From: Lineus longissimus
Taxonomy: Eukaryota; Nemertea; Pilidiophora; Heteronemertea; Lineidae
Direction: 5' to 3'
Assembly (NCBI RefSeq): GCF_910592395.1
Contig: NC_088322.1
Coordinates: 6,939,431 to 7,003,430 of the forward strand
Length of the DNA: 64,000 bases
Shown: positions 59,467 through 64,000 of the stretch, piece by piece
How the letters are laid out: every line of letters begins with the position of its first letter
How positions within the stretch are numbered: position 1 is the stretch's first letter
Made by a program: the position numbers and the translations under genes
The notes under the pieces: model-generated
Database searches by the model: none
Told to the model about the DNA's origin: nothing
What the model saw: only the letters and a program-made list of their open reading frames with translations

Positions 59467-60334
59467 CTCTTCATCAGCTGTACCTCGAGAGGTGATAGAG
59501 AGTTGACAATCTCTTCGTTGGCCAGTGCATTCCACTTCGGTCTATCTACGAAGCAAGAAAAATTCATCTTGGCCACTTCTCCTCCCCTGCGCTTAGTGAA
59601 TATTGTAACTAGGCAGAACAACACTTCTGACAACCTTCTCCATGAACAGGATGATTGATGGTCTTGAAGGTCCTGCACACTGGTCGCCAACTGCTGTTGC
59701 AGATAGTTCTTAAACGACAACAAGTCGCTAGTTAATGGAAGTATTTCTGTTGCATTGTACCGGCGCTCCTTTAAGCTTTGCAAAGCCTGGGTTGAAATAG
59801 ACTGGGTCCATTCTGCATTGAATAGTTTTAGGAATGTTCGTGATTGCTCATCTATGTCCCGATCTTTTTTTCTGAGACCCATGCCTCTTTTTATAAGGCC
59901 ACACCGTTTTAGAGAGTGTCCGAGATGTAGACCGAGTGAAGGTGTTCCAAGTAAAGGGACCCCACTCATTGTTGTATCCTCACTTACTCTACACAGTTCT
60001 TTTGTTACATTGACTGCATCATCAAAATAACATCCATCGATTATTTCAGTCAGTGAAATGTTTTTCTGTACACTATCATGAAATGCAATCAAGAAGTGTG
60101 CTAAAGTCTTTCTCACCTCAACTTTAGACCGGCATTTGGGCATCACAGGAGTATTAAATTACCTATCACTATCAGGAACTTCCTCACACTGAGACAACCA
60201 GAGCAGTGATCATAGTCTGTACAGAAATCATGCAGAAGTGAAACAGGTGCATTACCTTTGGTTATAGTGTTTGACAGTATTAATGTAACCCCTGTACTTC
60301 ATTCTCCCAGTCACTTTCACTCTCTGATTCAAGT

Positions 60335-61792
60335 TCATCGGATGAAATATCCCCATTTGCCCCAATCTGAATTATCACTCGCTCTACGACTTCCTCCAGT
60401 AATCATCTTAGCTTCTTCTTTTTCCGCATGTACACAATAGTTTTTCCATTGCTCTGGGGTCACTTGTGTAATGGTTTCATTCGTGAGTTTTTCTACATCC
60501 TGAATTTTAAATGTTGTCTTCAAACCTGATACATAACGTTTAATTTGTGACCTTACTTGTTCGATTGGGTTGAGATCACAGTGGTAAACGTAAGACATTA
60601 AAACCGGACTCTTCTGCCATTGTATCAATCTTAAATTTCTTAAATTTATCCTTGTGTTGTTTGATGATATTGTAGAGGACGGGCTTTGTCATATTTTATT
60701 CCCAGCTGATTTTATGGTCAGTTAGCCACGTTTGCATGTTTGCCTTTGCTGTGCTTGATGTCAGGAGCTTCTCTACTTGTACACTATGATAACTCGCATT
60801 ATCCATCACAATGACCGCTCTTGGTGGCAGTCTTGGAATCAGTTCCTCTTTAAACCACTTTTCAAAAAGATCCCCATTCATGTCCCCGTGGTAGTCTGCA
60901 CGATTCCCACTCTTTCGAAATACTAACTCCGCACCATCAATAAATCCATCTTCATTTCCCACATGAAGAATTATTAATCGTTCTCCTTTTCCAGTTGGAT
61001 CCCGTAATCCACTTGTAACTCCTTCAAGGAATGCCTGCTTTTTACACTTCACATTCGTGTCAACCCATGCTTTTGGTGGGGTCTGTCCTGCACTGCACCA
61101 GGTTTCATCCAAATAGAATATTGGTCGGCCTTCTTCTCGAAACTTTTTAATGTCCCGAAGGTATCGATGTCTCCAAACTATCAAGTCATCTCTTTCTATC
61201 AGCAAACTAACCCTCCCTCTTTTTTTGAACCGAAAGCCTATGTCAATCAATAGTCTGTGAAGAGTTGCAACTGAAACCTTTGGGAGGTCCTTATCCTTAG
61301 CAGCATCCTCATCAAGTTTTTGCTTCACTTTTCTCAGTGTTGGGGGTTCATTTCTCCTGAAAAAGTCATGCACTTTGCCTCGTACTTTGTTAAGTGTCAA
61401 CTCATCATTAATCTGTTTTCGTGTCCGTGTTCCTTTGGCTGCAGGTCTCGTTTTTCCTGGTGTCCTAACTGACCTGTTTCTTTCGACTCCTTTATTTTAT
61501 AAACTGAGGCAAGTGAAACATCACATGCCTTTGCCGTTTCTATGTTCACGTTTTCCACTGTCCATGTTGGATTTAGAGTTAAAAGATACTGATGAACCTT
61601 AAGAATCGGCTTTTTCTGCTTGCTTGTCAATGGGGACCCTTGATGTTTTTTAGTTGAAGGAGTTCCCTCTGCTCCGTTTACAGCTTCAACAACTGGCAGT
61701 AACAACCACAGGATACTAAAAAAAAAATATTTTTTAAAATGCAGGACCACAACCCCGGAATTGGGAGAAATAACATTTTCAAACTGCATCAA
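60335..61792 (-). pseudogene. Tc1/IS630-type DDE transposase, broken
   Basis: Three minus-strand frames give consecutive parts of one transposase. The first (61792-61397) is a helix-turn-helix N-terminus with KACDVSLASVYKIKE. The second (61400-60696) is the catalytic core with the first Asp in FYLDETWC, the GKGERLIILH segment and the second Asp in VIVMDNASYHS. The third (60628-60335) has the third acidic residue in YHCDLNPIEQVRSQIK and the VEKLT...ITQVTPEQWKNYC tail. A frameshift separates the first two. A TAA at 60696 and a second frameshift near 60595 (about five bases missing) separate the last two. The element is therefore inactive. It is a relative of Tc1/mariner by the DDE spacing and the WCSAGQTPPKAWVD motif. 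It lies just 5' of the recovered part of the recombinase-like gene. Confidence 0.85.
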
Positions 61793-61939
61793 TTGACTTC
61801 AGAAAGAGTTCTGTGGCACCTGTTTCCTTCAGTTCATTCAGGGAAGCCAGGGGATTCCCCACACCATAGCAACAGGCAGGAAATTCCATGCAAATCGGTT
61901 ACATCTGTGTTTCCAAGGAAGTCAAATCAAAATATACAG

Positions 61940-62345
61940 TGACTGAGCTGACGGAAGCCTTCTTTTAAACATTTTGCAAATATCTAGCCCAAGGGTTAGC
62001 CTCGTATTCACAGCCTAACCGACAAAAATTCAAATTTCAAATTTTTAAAATTTTTAAAATTAAGGCCAACCGCCAGGTGACCTACTTTACCATATTTCTA
62101 GGTCAACCGTCAGCTCAAAAAGTAGGTCAATGTCTTCCTATTCTCACCCACTTACTACTGGTGTATTGAATAAACATGGAAAATATCCCTTATACCAAAG
62201 GCATCGGATAACTGTCCTAGGGGGTAAAGGTCCACGGGGGTAACTTTCCTAGGGGGGTAAATGTCCAGGGGGTAGAAGTCCAGGGGCCCCTTGAGAAATA
62301 ACTGCCTAAATTTCCTACAAGCCCTTCTTAGATCCTCAACGTTGT
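61940..62345 (-). repeat. dispersed repeat linked to Polinton debris, copy B
   Basis: Collinear with 40449-40870. It carries the CAGCCTAACC and TTCAAATTTCAAATTTT segments, the short polymerase-derived DAFGI piece (about 62160-62210) and the GGGTAAATGTCCAGG short tandem repeat (about 62218-62290). The start of the Exo III-linked KFRQLFL segment (about 62295-62345) is also present on the minus strand. Confidence 0.7.
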
Positions 62346-63400
62346 AATTTTCCACTGTTTCTACCCTTCATTTGTTGATGATCGTAAATAGGGACATTTA
62401 ATTATATTTCCAAAATTGTCAACTGTATTACTAGATTCAGTGCGTTACCAAATGTCAGTTGATAATGTTAATAATAAGACGGTTAATAATAACCGAGCGC
62501 GGGGTTTACTCTCAGGAGAGGGCAAGTCTACTGGCACATACTGCCGAACTAGAGCGCGAAGATCGCGCATGCCCGCCACCATGGTGGGGTCCTCACTTCC
62601 CGAGGGGAAATCGGCCTGAAAGGCCGGGCCGGATAGGGAATGTAAGTCTAGGAAGTCACACTCCATAGGCTGATGACCTCAGTCAAATACCATCGGCCGC
62701 TCGACCAGGCACGTCACTGACTGTTCCTGGAGATTCTTACACACCAGGTGTTCTGTGAGGCGCTGGATCATCTGCCTCTGAGCAGCCGTAAGGCCAGCGA
62801 CAGATTGAGGTCGAGGGTCCTGAATGGCCTCCCATGGGGCGAGTCTGTGAGGACGGACGGCTCAACACCAGGGGCGTCTTCAGTATCACATGCAGGGCAA
62901 GAAGATAAGAAAAGGGCCACAGGTCCCTGCAAACATTTAAGGTGAGCGATATGGCGACATAACCCAAAGCGCGCCCCAACATTGCCATTTTTTATAGGGG
63001 AAATTACCTGCACGGGAAGGGAGAAATATGGGCAGAGCTACCATCGCTTGGTATCAGCAACTCCTTCCTCCTCCCAAAAATCTTGATCTTCCTGCTGCTT
63101 GGAAGCCAGCAAGCGAAAAAGAGCAGCCATTCAGGCCACTGGGGTATGATCAGCCTTTTGGTACGAATCCAGGAGGGCTGCACTGGTCACACCGTATTCG
63201 GTGAACACTGTCGTCAATATCGTTAAGGTGCTGGGATGGTTTGGGACATAATGTACTAGCATAAGATAGCAGGTTGTGATCAGAAAAGTTGCGGAAATGC
63301 TGAAACAGTAATCATTATGGGGATCCTAAGTCTTGACTTAAGACTGAAAGTTTTTCGCAAATTCCTGACAAAATTGTGTTACCTTGTTGGTCAGTTCCAC
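62346..63400. other. unassigned stretch
   Basis: Relatively GC-rich parts (62490-62900) have overlapping short frames on both strands. None shows a family motif or convincing splice context. Confidence 0.3.
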
Positions 63401-63422
63401 TCTGCCGGATCCTTCGCCGTAT

Positions 63423-63763
63423 CTATTCATGTTGGGTGGAACGGTCGCGGCATTCCGCCATTTCTTCGTATTGATCCACCCATCCTTGACCAACAGCAGG
63501 CACATCACGGACGCCACCACGACCACGGCCCCTTGCTTGTGCTCTACTCCTGCCACCAACACCAAAGCCCTGGCCCTGGACAGGGGCTGGAGAGTCTGTA
63601 TCACTATCAGAATCTGATCTACTGTCATGATCACTGTCTGAAGCCCTATCTGACATGCCAGAACCAGAATGAACACTAGGTTCATAGTCCCTGAACCACC
63701 ATCACTAGCATTGTCCATTTCATGGTGCGTTTGTGGACTTGCAGGGACACCCTTTTTTCTCAT
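63423..63763 (-). pseudogene. acidic, RG-rich N-terminal-like fragment
   Basis: The minus strand starts MRKKGVPASPQTHHEMDNAS in one frame. After a one-base shift near 63680 it continues in another as DYEPSVHSGSGMSDRAS, a D/S-rich stretch, and then RGRGRGGVRDVPAVGQGW. An acidic stretch followed by an arginine-glycine run is common at the N-terminus of piggyBac-like transposases and other nuclear proteins. No catalytic part follows, so the identity is a guess. Confidence 0.3.
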
Positions 63764-64000
63764 ATTTTTAATTTGTTATGATTTGTAATATATGTACATG
63801 TATAGTGTATTGTCCCGACTGAGGGGACGGAGGGCTGGGGTGGGCGTTAAAAAGGGGTTAAAAATGGCCATAAGGGGGGTTGGCCTGTAAAAGTGGTGTT
63901 TCAAGGGCAAATGCCTTTGTGTCTGGGAGGGAGGGCAAAACACACCTGCCTCAAGAGCTAAAATGTAGGTCAAAACCTGTACAATTTAGCTCCAACCTCG

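Larger units (their letters stand above)
52296..60146 (-). pseudogene. tyrosine-recombinase-like protein with C-terminal SANT/Myb-like domain, five exons recovered, degenerate
   Basis: Minus-strand exons with good splice sites and matching phases are 60146-59467, 58374-58200, 58026-57934, 53401-53206 and 52936-52296. In order they encode a TPSLGLHLGHSLKRCG segment and a helical region, then a motif like the first recombinase box (FTKRRGGEVAKM). The LPGKRNRRVPLLL segment is next, then TTRLRKYTATVTQ, matching the HxLRHTFAT box with Thr for the His. MGHTVDIHKEA-stop-RL follows, matching LGHxxxxxxxxY. After MAKVSKLLLAIDQG, an acidic/basic Lys-rich linker and a Ser-rich stretch, it ends with RVRWTKEELTALELGFKR...FPVLRRRR, a SANT/Myb-like domain cut short by TAA. 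In-frame stops occur at 53323-53325 (TAG) and 52800-52802 (TGA). The architecture matches a widespread uncharacterised animal family that I infer to be Crypton-like. The 5' exons (expected zinc fingers) were not found. Confidence 0.72.

Noticed and set aside
63338-63763. 141-codon hydrophobic minus-strand frame as a membrane protein
   Set aside because: The hydrophobic stretch comes from the frame opposite a D/S/RG-rich reading. The latter has the more plausible composition for an expressed protein.

Overview
The window is metazoan nuclear DNA, most likely from a marine invertebrate. It has intron-rich genes with clean GT-AG junctions, animal-specific families (an ionotropic glutamate receptor, NUB1, an SLC22-type transporter) and a very dense load of transposable-element relics. 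No bacterial, organellar or CRISPR feature was seen. The species cannot be fixed from sequence alone. A receptor with the M3 motif TYSGNLIAF, L2/CR1-type LINE debris and Polinton-type polymerase debris would all fit an invertebrate deuterostome or a lophotrochozoan.

Layout. (1) 148-537 (-): 5' coding exon of an SLC22-like transporter running off the left edge. A 5'-truncated CR1/L2-type LINE follows at about 839-2215 (-), then non-coding DNA to about 6.28 kb. (2) 6280-19165 (+): a complete 15-exon ionotropic glutamate receptor, 822 codons by my splice model. Its introns hold several inverted-repeat elements: a Harbinger-like MITE with TTA flanks, a CCGGTGTAA-ended MITE family including a 370 bp palindrome, tandem copies of the exon 2 donor region, and a 32 bp minisatellite against the exon 4 donor. 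(3) 19.2-30.7 kb: gene-poor, with a LINE relic, a hairpin MITE, a two-copy 0.8 kb tandem duplication and a GC-rich inverted repeat. (4) 30734-38862 (+): a complete 13-exon NUB1 gene, 616 codons, with UBL, three UBA domains and the conserved acidic tail. (5) 39297-39745 (-): a hypothetical secreted-protein exon with a good donor. (6) 40.4-51.3 kb: a scrambled, segmentally duplicated block. It mixes Polinton/Maverick-type DNA polymerase B fragments, a Q/S-rich coding stretch (3 copies), a short repeat-protein region, a BTB/POZ-like ORF with a poly-proline tract (3 copies plus a diverged fragment) and a BEL/Pao gag fragment. (7) 52296-60146 (-): a degenerate multi-exon tyrosine-recombinase-like gene with a C-terminal SANT/Myb-like domain. 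A nearly intact piggyBac transposase (54301-57104) sits in one of its introns. (8) 60335-61792 (-): a broken Tc1/IS630-type transposase. (9) 61.9-64 kb: another Polinton-associated repeat copy and unassigned sequence.

Functionally, the two intact host genes are unrelated: an excitatory-type ligand-gated channel and a proteasome adaptor for NEDD8/ubiquitin-like conjugates. The rest is mostly mobile-element history. The parts I consider least explained are the tyrosine-recombinase/SANT gene, whose predicted catalytic tyrosine codon is now a stop, and the repeatedly amplified BTB-like/Q-rich/module block.
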